Assembly: GCA_965219855.1 (NCBI GenBank)
Contig: CBDCOR010000022.1
Span: 863,146 to 927,145 of the forward strand
From: CAUZIZ01 sp965219855
Lineage (GTDB): Bacteria; Acidobacteriota; UBA6911; RPQK01; JAJDTT01
Direction of reading: 5' to 3'
DNA: 64,000 bases
In this document: piece by piece, positions 55,992-64,000 of the stretch
Position numbering within the stretch: position 1 is the stretch's first letter
Layout: each line of letters starts with the position of its first letter
Position numbers and translations under genes: made by a program
The notes under the pieces: generated by a model
What the model was told of the DNA's origin: nothing
Databases searched by the model: none
What the model saw: the letters and a program-made list of their open reading frames with translations, nothing else

Positions 55992-57161
55992 GTGAATCGG
56001 AGAAAATTCCTCGAGCGAGCTGGCTACCTGGGAGGTAGTCTAGCAGCCGCCGATCTGGATCGCTTCGTGGCCGCGGCTCCCTCGTCCAAACCGGGTTCAG
56101 GTGAATCCGCGAGAGCCGAAGCGGAGAAGATCCGGGTTGGAATCATTACCGAACCGGGAGGCCAGCATTTGAGCAGCTTCACCAAGGCGTTGGGTGTCCT
56201 GGAGGGGGTTGAGATGGTGGCCGCTGCGGATCCCTCGGGAGATTTCCTGCCTAAGGGCCAGGAGTTGCTTGGAGCAAGAGCGTCCAGTTATCGAACCTTT
56301 TCCGACTACAAGCAGATGTTGGAAGAGATCAAGCCCCAACTCGCGCTTCTGGCTCTGGAACCACACCACACCCCTCCGGTCATGGAGGCGGTACTGGAGG
56401 CCGGAGGACACATTCTGTCCGACAAACCGGCCTGCGTCAGGTTGGAGGATTTCGCGAGGGTGGTCCGTCTGGCTCAGTCCAAACGTCTTCAGGTCATGCT
56501 GGGCCTGACCAACCGCGTCAGTCGCCCAGCCAGAAGGGCACGTGAGCTGGTGGAATCCGGTTTGCTGGGCAAGCTGTACGGGACTTCCGTGCACCTGGTA
56601 GCAGATCAGACCAGATTAACGAAGCCTGCCTATTGGAAGACCTGGATGGCATCTCAGGAGAGAGCCGGCGGTGGCAAGCTGATCTATCACGGCCTCCACT
56701 ATCTGGATCTGGTTCACTACATCGCGGGGGACCAGATCTCGGAGGTCACCGGGTTTACCAGGAACGTCGGGGGACAGCCGATTGAAGTCGAGGACTCGGC
56801 CGTATTGGCCTTTCGCCTTGGAGACGGTGCCGTTGGTACCCTGAACACGGGCGACTACCTGAATAGGGGTTACAGTACCTTGGTAGCCTTTTGGGGCTCC
56901 CAAGGTTGGCTCCGCTTCGACCTTGCCACCGGCCCACCCATGACCTGGGCCTCGACCCATCCGGAGGCTCCCAAAGGTGTCCAGTCGTACCACTACGAGG
57001 TTGAGCCGAATACTTATCATTTGATGATCGAGGACGCCGTCAATGCAGCTCGGGGACTGGCGGAACCTCCCATCACCTCGGAGGAGAGCCTCCAGGTCCT
57101 GAGGGTCGTTTTCGCTGCCTACCAGGCCGCAGCTGAAGGGACGACTCAAAAAGTCTCATAG
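55992..57161 (+). CDS. Gfo/Idh/MocA-family oxidoreductase, exported
   Basis: This 389-residue protein starts with GTG after GAGGAGG. It has a Tat-type signal (NRRKFLERAGYLGGSLAAAD). The cofactor domain begins IRVGIITEPGGQHLSSF, a divergent glycine motif. The family EKP motif is represented by GGHILSDKPACVRLEDF, where DKP replaces EKP. A GGGKLIYHGLHYLDLVHYI segment provides the downstream catalytic-type His/Asp. It probably acts on a sugar derivative in the periplasm. It is followed 22 bases later by a TIM-barrel isomerase gene, a frequent pairing in sugar or inositol breakdown. Confidence 0.85.
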   Translation: MNRRKFLERAGYLGGSLAAADLDRFVAAAPSSKPGSGESARAEAEKIRVGIITEPGGQHLSSFTKALGVLEGVEMVAAADPSGDFLPKGQELLGARASSYRTFSDYKQMLEEIKPQLALLALEPHHTPPVMEAVLEAGGHILSDKPACVRLEDFARVVRLAQSKRLQVMLGLTNRVSRPARRARELVESGLLGKLYGTSVHLVADQTRLTKPAYWKTWMASQERAGGGKLIYHGLHYLDLVHYIAGDQISEVTGFTRNVGGQPIEVEDSAVLAFRLGDGAVGTLNTGDYLNRGYSTLVAFWGSQGWLRFDLATGPPMTWASTHPEAPKGVQSYHYEVEPNTYHLMIEDAVNAARGLAEPPITSEESLQVLRVVFAAYQAAAEGTTQKVS

Positions 57162-57183
57162 CGCGGACATGGCAGGAGGCAAG

Positions 57184-58005
57184 ATGAAGCTCTCCCTCTC
57201 GGCTCGCGTCGCTGAATCGTTTAGCTCCAAGGAAAAGGCAGACCTGAACCTGACCCAACTGGTCGAGCTGGCCCTGGAGTATGGGTATGAGGCTCTCTGC
57301 ATGCGCGCCTCCCAGATCGGCATTCAGACGCCGCCACCACGGGTGCAAGAGGCGCAGAAACTCATCGGACAGGCAGGTCTCCGAGTGTCCATGACAACGG
57401 GTGACTTCGCTGTTCCCAGAAACGATGAACACGGTCCCGATGGCTTGAGGAACATCACTCCTTATCTGGAGCTGGCCGAGGAACTCGAGTCTGATCTGAT
57501 CCGCATCTGCATGAAGAAGGAAGAAGACATCCCCTGGGCTCAACGGGCCTCAGACGAGGCAGCTGAGTGGGAGATCCGTCTAGCGCACCAATCGCACTGC
57601 GCAAGCCTCTTTGAAACTCTGGAAGGATCCCTCAGTGTACTTGAAAAAGTGGGCCGGCCCAACTTTGGAATCATCTACGAGCCAGCCAACTGGATGGTCG
57701 CTGGAGAAGACTACGGAAGGGAAGCAATACGACGACTAGAACCCTTCCTCTTCAACGTCTACGTGCAGAACCACCGATTAGACCCCAATGGGTCCCTCCT
57801 CCTGCCCACCTGGCAACGGGGAAAGGTGCCTCTCGAGCATATCGGCCTCTGGGAGGAAGGGGGCGTTGATTTCGAAGAGGTCTTTCTGGGTCTCGACGAG
57901 ATCACTTATGTCGGCTTCGTAACGGTTCACCAGGCCTTCGCCGGTGTGATGCCTGTTGAAGAGGCGGTCCGCAAGAGCGCCGAATTCCTGAAGTCCTTCG
58001 GATAA
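57184..58005 (+). CDS. Sugar phosphate isomerase/epimerase (xylose isomerase-like TIM barrel)
   Basis: The start at 57184 is chosen for its AGGAGG site; the in-frame ATG at 57169 has none. The 273-residue protein shows strands typical of the AP-endonuclease-2-like barrel (LCMRASQIGIQ, RVSMTTGDFAV, NFGIIYEPANWMVAGED, FNVYVQNHRLD). Metal ligands are expected among Glu/His/Asp residues in IYEPANW and VQNHRLD. Such enzymes epimerise or isomerise sugars or inositols in the cytoplasm. The preceding Gfo/Idh/MocA gene supports a carbohydrate role. Substrate unknown. Confidence 0.85.
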   Translation: MKLSLSARVAESFSSKEKADLNLTQLVELALEYGYEALCMRASQIGIQTPPPRVQEAQKLIGQAGLRVSMTTGDFAVPRNDEHGPDGLRNITPYLELAEELESDLIRICMKKEEDIPWAQRASDEAAEWEIRLAHQSHCASLFETLEGSLSVLEKVGRPNFGIIYEPANWMVAGEDYGREAIRRLEPFLFNVYVQNHRLDPNGSLLLPTWQRGKVPLEHIGLWEEGGVDFEEVFLGLDEITYVGFVTVHQAFAGVMPVEEAVRKSAEFLKSFG

Positions 58006-58021
58006 CCCGAAAGGGGGTGCC

Positions 58022-59008
58022 ATGGAAAGCTTGGATCGCGCCGATCGGAGCACGCTTTCGAGTCAGCTTTTGCAGGAATCCGAGGCCATGACCAAGCATG
58101 CGCTCGCCTCAGGACTGGACGTGCCCCCGCCCTTGGTTCAGAAGTTGGAGACAGTCCTGCTGGAAGTCAGCCGGGACGAAAGCCCCCTTGCTTCCGCCGA
58201 GGAGGAGGCCGTGAGACAGTTGACAGCTATTCATGGTCGTTTGGCGAAGATCATTGCACCTGCCACGCCTCGAACCATCCTTCTACTCGCCAGCGACTCA
58301 AAGAAAGTTGGCATCTGGAGGTTTCTGGGGGCGGTTCCCCTCATCCGCCGCATGATGCTGGCGGCAATCCTCTCGCTGCTGGCACTTGTTTTCCTGAGCC
58401 TGTCCCCTCACGTGAACGTAAAAACCATGCAAGAGAGCTTGCTCACCTCTAGTGGCGAAGTTCTTTTTCACAACCTTCTGTTTCTGATGGCAGCGGCCGC
58501 TTTAGGTGCTTCCTTCGCTTCTCTGTTTCAGGCCAACCGCTTCATCGAAGCCGGAACCTTCGACCCGATTTACGAATCGTCCTACTGGATCCGATTCGTC
58601 CTGGGACTGATCGCCGGTATAATACTTGCAGAATTGATTCCGTTGGGAACGGACGGCACCCTTCAGGCTTTCACCAAACCAACTTTGTCGATGCTGGGTG
58701 GCTTCTCCTCTGCCGTCGTCTACCGTCTGATCCATCGACTGCTGCAAGCCGTCGAATCACTGGTCCGTGGCGAGACCGGCGAGATCCGGTCGGCTCGCGA
58801 GTCCGAGGCACGAGCCCGAGCGGCACAGAAAAACGGACAGGTCCGTCTTGAGCTAGCAGCAACGCTGCTGAAACTACAATTGGAGTTGCGCCGTGGTGGA
58901 AGTCCAGAAGAGGTGCAGCAGAAGCTGGACAGGACGCTGACCGATCTATTGTCGTCCAGGGCTGAGTGGGACGACGGATCGGAGTCAGAGCATCCGATGC
59001 CTTCTTAA
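58022..59008 (+). CDS. Hypothetical membrane protein with about four helices
   Basis: This 328-residue protein starts 17 bases after the isomerase stop, with GGGGG before the ATG. The N-terminal 100 residues are soluble and rich in acidic residues. Hydrophobic segments lie at about 112-127 (LAAILSLLALVFLSLS), 147-163, 190-203 (FVLGLIAGIILAELI) and 225-235. The C-terminal 90 residues are helical and charged, likely coiled-coil (ESEARARAAQKNGQVRLELA). It belongs to the small sugar operon by position. No family recognised. Confidence 0.55.
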   Translation: MESLDRADRSTLSSQLLQESEAMTKHALASGLDVPPPLVQKLETVLLEVSRDESPLASAEEEAVRQLTAIHGRLAKIIAPATPRTILLLASDSKKVGIWRFLGAVPLIRRMMLAAILSLLALVFLSLSPHVNVKTMQESLLTSSGEVLFHNLLFLMAAAALGASFASLFQANRFIEAGTFDPIYESSYWIRFVLGLIAGIILAELIPLGTDGTLQAFTKPTLSMLGGFSSAVVYRLIHRLLQAVESLVRGETGEIRSARESEARARAAQKNGQVRLELAATLLKLQLELRRGGSPEEVQQKLDRTLTDLLSSRAEWDDGSESEHPMPS

Positions 59009-60787
59009 TCGGAGTCCGAATCAATCAGCTCAATCGGCACGGGGGTCGCTGGGATGCTCGTAAGTTGGAAACTCAGTCCGTCTCCTGGGAGAATCTCCTG
59101 TCTCAACACGGTCAGATAGAAGCCCCTCCCTGATTCGACCTTCACCGAACCAGTGAAGCTCGCTGGCACTCCAGAGAAGACTTCGTTGAAGAACTGGGCT
59201 CCTTGAAAATCTTCCCTGGTGACGGTCTCCAGGAGCAGGCCGCTGCTGTCAAAGAGTGAGTAGCGCACGGGGACCGTCGTCCGGCGAATCGCGAGGCCCG
59301 TATTCAAGCCTGGGCGGCGCGCTACCGGGAACCAAACCGCAGTAGTCAAATCGGCCGGTGCCACAGCGGTCGAGTCTCCCAACTCAGCTCCCGGGGTGAA
59401 ATTATAGAAGAAGGCCGTAGCCAGGTCTTTCACTCTGGAGTCGGCACTTGGGCTAATCTCGAGCCAGCCCGAGAAAGGCCCTCCACTGCTGCCCAACTCG
59501 AATCTCTTGGTCTCGCGAGAAGAGAGTTCCAGCGCGAACCCAGATTCACCGGTCTGATCGTTTCCATCCAAAGTCCAGGCTCTGTCTTCAGGCCAAGCGC
59601 CGGCGTCCAGCTGGGCATCTCCGTTCCAGGGTTGCTCGCGCATGTTGGTAACGAAGAGGATAACGTCGAATCCTCCTCCCAGGGCTAGTTGGGAGTACAG
59701 GATAGTGGGCTCACTGTGGCTCGGAGAATAGCGTCATCGTAGCGAGTCAGGGGAGAGAGGGTATCCGGGCAAGGCGACAGTCCAAGCTGAGGCTGATTCC
59801 CTGGGTAGCGACGGGGATTGGGTCGGTCTTGATGACCCGTCGGCTCCAGGTGCCGCTCGGGACTCCTGGGAGGAAAGAATCATGTCGGCCGATCAGATTG
59901 ACACAATCTCGGTCCGAGTAGAAGCCAGCGAAAATCAGACAAGACTTGGGCGAATAGTTCAGTGGGTTGAATGATCCACCGATCTCATAGGCCGCCCCTG
60001 GCGGCTGGGTGCCAACATCCACACATTGAAAAAGTCTGGCGAAAAGAGTCTCCTCTTCTCCCAGGTCCGCTCCTCCCTCAATCTGCGCCGCCCCATTCGG
60101 AGTAAGATCGCCGTCATCGGAAACATGCGAGAGGATAGCTGAGGCGTCGGTTGTCCAGGCATCGGTAGCGCCATCGAATTTCGGATTCGAGAGCAGGTTT
60201 TGACCGGATCCGGAAGGGAGAGTCTCAACTGCGAGACGCAAGATCACATCATCAAAGCGAGTCAAGGGAGAAGGAGTATCGGAGGGAAAACGACAGTCCA
60301 AGTTGAGGCTGATTGCTTGGGTAGCCACGGGAATAGGGTCCGTCTTACCGACCCGTCGGTTCCAGGTGGTGCTCAGGACTCCCGGTTGGAAGGAATCATG
60401 CCGGCCGATTTCGTTGAGACATTCTCGGTCCGAGTAAAAGCCCGCAAAAACCAGACAAGACTCTGGCGAATAGTTGAGGGGGTTGAATGATCCGCCGACC
60501 TCATAAGCCACGCCGGGTGGCTGGGCGCTGACATCGACACATTGGAAAAGCCTGGCGAAGAGAACTCCCTCCTCCCCTATGGCGGCTCCTCCTTCGACTT
60601 GGGCGGCCCCATCCGGTGTAAGATCGCCATCGTCGGCCACGTGGGAAAGGTCGCTTGCGGGATCCGTCCTCCAGGCAACTGTGCTACTGTCGAGGTTGGG
60701 GTTGAAGAGCAGGTTCTGACCCGATCCAAAGATGTGCGGACTACATGCTGCCCACAGGATAACGACACCGAAGTAAGCTCTGGCCAT
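59005..60787 (-). pseudogene. Secreted repeat protein broken by two frameshifts
   Basis: The minus-strand start at 60787 (MARAYFGVVILWAACSPHIF) has a signal peptide. Two tandem 155-residue repeats follow (GSGQNLLFNPNLDSSTVAWR; GSGQNLLSNPKFDGATDAWT), each ending with a LSLDCRxxxDTPSPLTRFDD-type segment. In repeat 2 a shift near 59760 and another near 59690 are needed to reach SEPTILYSQLALGGG, and then the C-terminal domain to 59005. That last domain resembles the C-terminal repeats of the Asp-box protein at 52184. If the two indels are real the gene is dead; if they are sequencing errors it is one protein of about 590 residues. Carbohydrate binding is a guess from the LamG-like repeats. Confidence 0.7.
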
Positions 60788-60989
60788 ACAACCTGCTTTC
60801 CGGCTGTTTCGGCTGCCACTCAAAGGAAAGAAGTTGGTCCATCCTATCACAGTCATGAGCTGAGGGGCCCTGCTCCCTATCGAGTGATCGAGACGTAGCT
60901 TTTGTATTCCGTCCGTAACGAATGAGCCTTATCCAGAACTAATCCATCAGAACGTTGTAAAAGGATATGGATTTGAGGAGGTTATCCAG

Positions 60990-62126
60990 ATGAGAAATGG
61001 AGAAGTTCGAATGAGATCCGTAATTTTCGTCATTACTTCTTTACTGCTAGTTGTTGTTTCCCAGAGTTGGCCGACTCACTCGGCATCGGCCGGGACCTCG
61101 GCAGCTGCTGATTCCGACCAGGCAGTTGCTACCTTTGCAGGCGGGTGTTTCTGGTGTGTCGAGGCGGATTTCGAAAAGGTCGAAGGGGTCTCTGACGCGA
61201 TTTCGGGCTACGCTGGTGGAGACGAGAAAAACCCCACCTACGAACAAGTTTCTTCGGGACGGACGAGCCATGCAGAGGCGGTCCAGGTAATCTTCGATCC
61301 AGCTCAGGTGAGCTATTCAGCGCTGCTCGACGTGTTCTGGAAGCACATCGATCCCACCGATGGGGGCGGGCAGTTCGTGGATCGTGGGGCACAGTATCGA
61401 AGTGAAATCTTCTACCACGATGAGAAACAGAAACAGCTGGCCGAGAAGTCCAGGGAACAATTGGCCAAGTCCGGTGTGTTTGACAAGCCCATTCTCACCG
61501 GAATCAAGCCGTTGACGAAGTTCTACCGGGCTGCAGAGTACCACCAGGACTATTACAAGAACCACTCGATCCGCTATCGTTTCTATCGATATGGTTCGGG
61601 TCGCGATCAGTTTCTTGAAAAGGCCTGGAAAAACAACGAGAATCGATTTGAGGTATCCGAAATGAATCCAAAGATTGAGACGCAAGTTGAATATCAAAAG
61701 CCGGACGACGCTACCCTACGCTCCAGCCTTACCCAGATTCAATACAAGGTGACACAGAAGGACGGGACCGAGCCCGCCTTTCGCAACGAGTACTGGGACA
61801 ACAAGGCCGAGGGAATCTACGTGGACGTGGTCAGCGGAGAGCCGCTTTTCAGTTCCAGGGACAAATTTGAATCTGGTACAGGCTGGCCCAGCTTTACCAA
61901 GGCAATCGATTCAGAGAGCGTTCTGGAGAAGCAGGATCGAACCTTCTTCATGGTTCGGACCGAGGTTCGCAGCAAGAAGGCAGGCTCTCATCTGGGCCAC
62001 GTCTTCCCCGACGGCCCAGCGCCCACGGGTCTCAGGTATTGCATCAACTCAGCATCCCTTCGGTTTGTTCCCAAGGATCAGCTGCGAGCGGAAGGCTACG
62101 AGGAAGAGGCCGGTCTTTTTGACTGA
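60990..62126 (+). CDS. msrAB: Fused methionine sulfoxide reductase MsrA/MsrB, exported
   Basis: This 378-residue bifunctional enzyme has a hydrophobic export segment at residues 8-27. MsrA (about 45-200) has the catalytic GGCFWC (Cys53, with Cys56) and the AEYHQDYY end. MsrB (about 240-375) has SGTGWPSF, GSHLGHVFPDG and RYCINSASLRF with catalytic Cys351. The two CxxC pairs that hold zinc in many MsrB are replaced (YVDVVSGEPLFSS; VRSKKAGSH). The resolving Cys in SGCGWPSF-type sequences is Thr, so recycling must use another route. It repairs oxidised methionine in envelope proteins. GAGGAGGT precedes the ATG. Confidence 0.92.
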   Translation: MRNGEVRMRSVIFVITSLLLVVVSQSWPTHSASAGTSAAADSDQAVATFAGGCFWCVEADFEKVEGVSDAISGYAGGDEKNPTYEQVSSGRTSHAEAVQVIFDPAQVSYSALLDVFWKHIDPTDGGGQFVDRGAQYRSEIFYHDEKQKQLAEKSREQLAKSGVFDKPILTGIKPLTKFYRAAEYHQDYYKNHSIRYRFYRYGSGRDQFLEKAWKNNENRFEVSEMNPKIETQVEYQKPDDATLRSSLTQIQYKVTQKDGTEPAFRNEYWDNKAEGIYVDVVSGEPLFSSRDKFESGTGWPSFTKAIDSESVLEKQDRTFFMVRTEVRSKKAGSHLGHVFPDGPAPTGLRYCINSASLRFVPKDQLRAEGYEEEAGLFD

Positions 62127-62965
62127 GTCCGGCAGCCAACAGGCTCACTGGATCATTCGAGAAAGAAACCTTTTCCTGCTTCTAGGTTCACCGCCAAAAC
62201 AGGTGGTTCTGCTGCAGATAGCCCTATCCAGGAGGGCGCTTCAGCGTCCTGGCGCGAAGCGTAATAGGCCGGTCCTTCAGGGCCGGATAGGGGCCAGAAA
62301 TTTGGGGCAGAGCCCGCTTCAGCGGGCTTCTCGAGCAAAGGCTTTAGCCATGATCCGGTTCGTCGCCTGGGCCTCCAGAAACAGAGGCTTGGACAGATCC
62401 TGGCAGGGCCGGATGGTTGAGAGTTTGGTTGGAGGGGATTCGTGCCGTGTCCATAGATTTCAGAGAAGGCACTCGGAAGCAGAGGATCGACTCACTGGTT
62501 GCTGATCGTCAGTGACGACCGGAGCGCGGACCCTAGGGAGCCCCTGGGAGGCTGAATCGAGCTTCGTCGTCAACAATGGACTCGGATTCTGGCTGAAGCC
62601 TTGGTTCGAGAAGCCCGCTGAAGCGGGCTCCGGCCCTCACCTCTGGCGGCTATCCGGCCCTGAAGGACCGGCCTATTACGCTTCGCGCCAGGCTGCTGAA
62701 GCAGGCTCCTGAAAAGACCCAGAAGTCGCTCCCAAGCAGCCGCGGGGAGCCGCATCATTCGAGAAAGAAACTTTGGTCGGGGATAGGGGAGATTCTGCTG
62801 TTGTCCAGCTCTCTCCTGCCTTGGTCGTCCTCGACGGCCGGAACCGGGGCTCATCTTGCAGATAGGTCACGTCGTTAGCGGCTCTGCCGGACTTGGCTTC
62901 GTAATAGGAGTAGTTTTCCCTCTTACTGCTTACTGCTCACTCTCCAAGTTTCAGGTCAGCTTCGA
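62127..62965. repeat. Inverted and dispersed repeats downstream of msrAB
   Basis: Two copies of a roughly 120-bp unit (62230-62355 and 62586-62711) lie in opposite orientation. They share TGGCGCGAAGCGTAATAGGC, GGTCCTTCAGGGCCGGATAG and AGCCCGCTTCAGCGGGCTTC, and could form a large cruciform. ATTCGAGAAAGAAAC occurs at 62155 and 62757, and 62757-62853 is an inverted relative of 14424-14512. Between the arms is 230 bases of unique sequence. No gene is supported. Confidence 0.7.
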
Positions 62966-64000
62966 CTACGGCGAACCGTTTGCCGAAAGCGTTCCGACGG
63001 CAAAGGTCACCGATGACCCCACCAGGACATACCAGGGCCAGGCCACGGTGCCGCTTGCGTGAACCGCTACCATAACCAATAGTCCCGAGACCATGCCGAT
63101 CAGACCGCCGGTCTGTCTGACTCGCGTGGACCAGGTGCCAAGGGCAAAGATCCCAAGGACGCTGCCAATGGTGATGCTGGTGATGGTCAGCCCCACTTCC
63201 AGCACCGATCCCCAGTTTCGGGCCAGCAGAGAGATCGCAATCAGTACCCCGCACCAAGCCAGCGTCAAGATTCGCGAGATCTTCAGCTCGTGCGAGAGAT
63301 TGCTGCCGTCGACGGAGGCCGGTTTTGCTGAGATTTTCCTCCCGGATGTAGGGTTTGTACAAGTCATGGATCGAAGAGGAAGCTAGCGAGTTGAGGGAAC
63401 TGCTGAGCGTCGACATCGCAGCGGCGAAAATGGCGGCGATGATCAGTCCCGAGATTCCGGGAGGCATCTCCCGAACGATGAAGGTCGGAAAGATTCGGTC
63501 CGTTTGCAGAGCTGTATCGAGTGGGAATAATTGGTAGAACCTGTAGAGCATCACTCCGATGACCAGAAAGAGGGAGAATTGAAGGAAGACGACCACGCCA
63601 CTGGCAATGAGCGCATCTGGCTGCGGCGTAGCGAGCCGCTGCTAGGTAACGCTGCACCATCATCTGGTCGGTCCCGTGAGTCGCGAGGGTCAGGAAACGC
63701 GCCTCCGATAAGACCGACCAGAAAGTGTAGGGGGAGCTGAGGCTGAAGCTGAAGTCCAGAACCTGCAGCTTGTCCGAGGTCTCTGCCCAAAGCAGGAAAT
63801 CAGACCACCCTCCGGGAAGCTTTCCCAAGAGGAGCTGGAAAGCGATGGCGGCACCGGCTAGATAGATGGCGAGTTGGATGACGTCGTTCCATACCACCGC
63901 CAGAAAACCTCCGTAGAACGTGTAGAGGGCCGTGACTGCGCCAATCAGCAAGACCGCCCAGGTGTCGGGGATGCCCGTCACGACGGAGAGAACCAGACCG
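62966..64000 (-). pseudogene. Sodium:solute symporter, frameshifted and cut by the window end
   Basis: The C-terminal two-thirds of an SSS transporter are spread over three frames. 64000 to about 63620 reads LIGAVTALYTFYGGFLAVVW, THGTDQMMVQRYLAA. About 63620-63345 reads VVVFLQFSLFLVIGVMLYRF, AAIFAAAMSTLSSSLNSLAS. About 63345-62966 reads ILTLAWCGVLIAISLLARNW and SITIGSVLGIFALGTW. The family-typical THGTDQMMVQRYL and MSTLSSSLNS segments are present. Two indels of opposite consequence separate the parts. The N-terminus lies beyond the window. Substrates may be sugars or organic acids. Confidence 0.85.

Overview
The window looks like a stretch of an Acidobacteriota-type genome (inference from gene content, not from a marker gene). 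The pointers are a fragment of an Oar-like TonB-dependent receptor, the start of a Ser/Thr kinase of the 'RWQQIE' type, DUF1501 and DUF1549/DUF1553 proteins, Tat-exported Gfo/Idh/MocA oxidoreductases, sodium:solute symporters, and several large secreted beta-propeller proteins. No rRNA, tRNA, CRISPR array or replication origin was seen. Coding density is low for a bacterium. Many genes are frameshifted, carry an in-frame stop, or are truncated, and the gaps are filled with dispersed palindromic repeats. This points either to a repeat-laden genome undergoing gene decay or to a draft assembly with homopolymer errors; both may apply.

Layout. 0-9 kb: a secreted-protein gene cut by an IS1380 element, an SDR dehydrogenase, an Atg22/UMF1-like MFS transporter, a PIN-domain toxin-antitoxin pair with an obvious palindromic operator, one ISAzo13 copy, and remnants of a type I-like DNA methylase and a D-2-hydroxyacid dehydrogenase. 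9-14 kb: an IS1634 element, a chimeric remnant joining half of a secreted kinase-like protein to a piece of TonB receptor, then an intact paralogue of that kinase-like protein and a group II intron fragment. 14-28 kb: a giant FG-GAP/VCBS protein with an internal stop, and a four-gene minus-strand operon (NHL propeller, large TIM-barrel-like secreted protein, malate/lactate-type dehydrogenase, SDR). After these come a PLP decarboxylase followed by an N,N-dimethylformamidase large-subunit homologue, and a secreted glycosidase-like protein. 28-39 kb: SDR, symporter plus a 39-residue membrane protein, DUF1501 and DUF1549/1553 genes, RidA, a pair of 269-bp MITEs, a second ISAzo13 copy, and a Gfo/Idh/MocA oxidoreductase. 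39-46 kb: repeats, a complete group II intron with reverse transcriptase, a patatin-like phospholipase, a 538-residue protein of unknown function, and a 30-residue bS22/AURKAIP1-like ribosomal protein. 46-50.5 kb: a periplasmic molybdenum hydroxylase operon (FeS, Mo and FAD subunits plus a six-cysteine small protein). 50.5-64 kb: DUF1326 protein, secreted proteins, an Asp-box propeller protein, a Gfo/Idh/MocA plus sugar isomerase plus membrane protein operon, a repeat protein broken by frameshifts, fused MsrA/MsrB, and a decayed symporter running off the window end.

Functionally, the intact genes suggest an organism that degrades sugars, sugar acids and amides with many secreted or periplasmic enzymes. 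The mobile component has at least four IS insertions, one full and one partial group II intron, and several non-autonomous repeat families. Some repeats are inserted exactly at stop codons. The most unusual items are the secreted HipA/PI3K-like kinase family, the molybdenum hydroxylase-linked six-cysteine protein, the 538-residue unknown protein, and the non-autonomous repeats that share target-site preferences.
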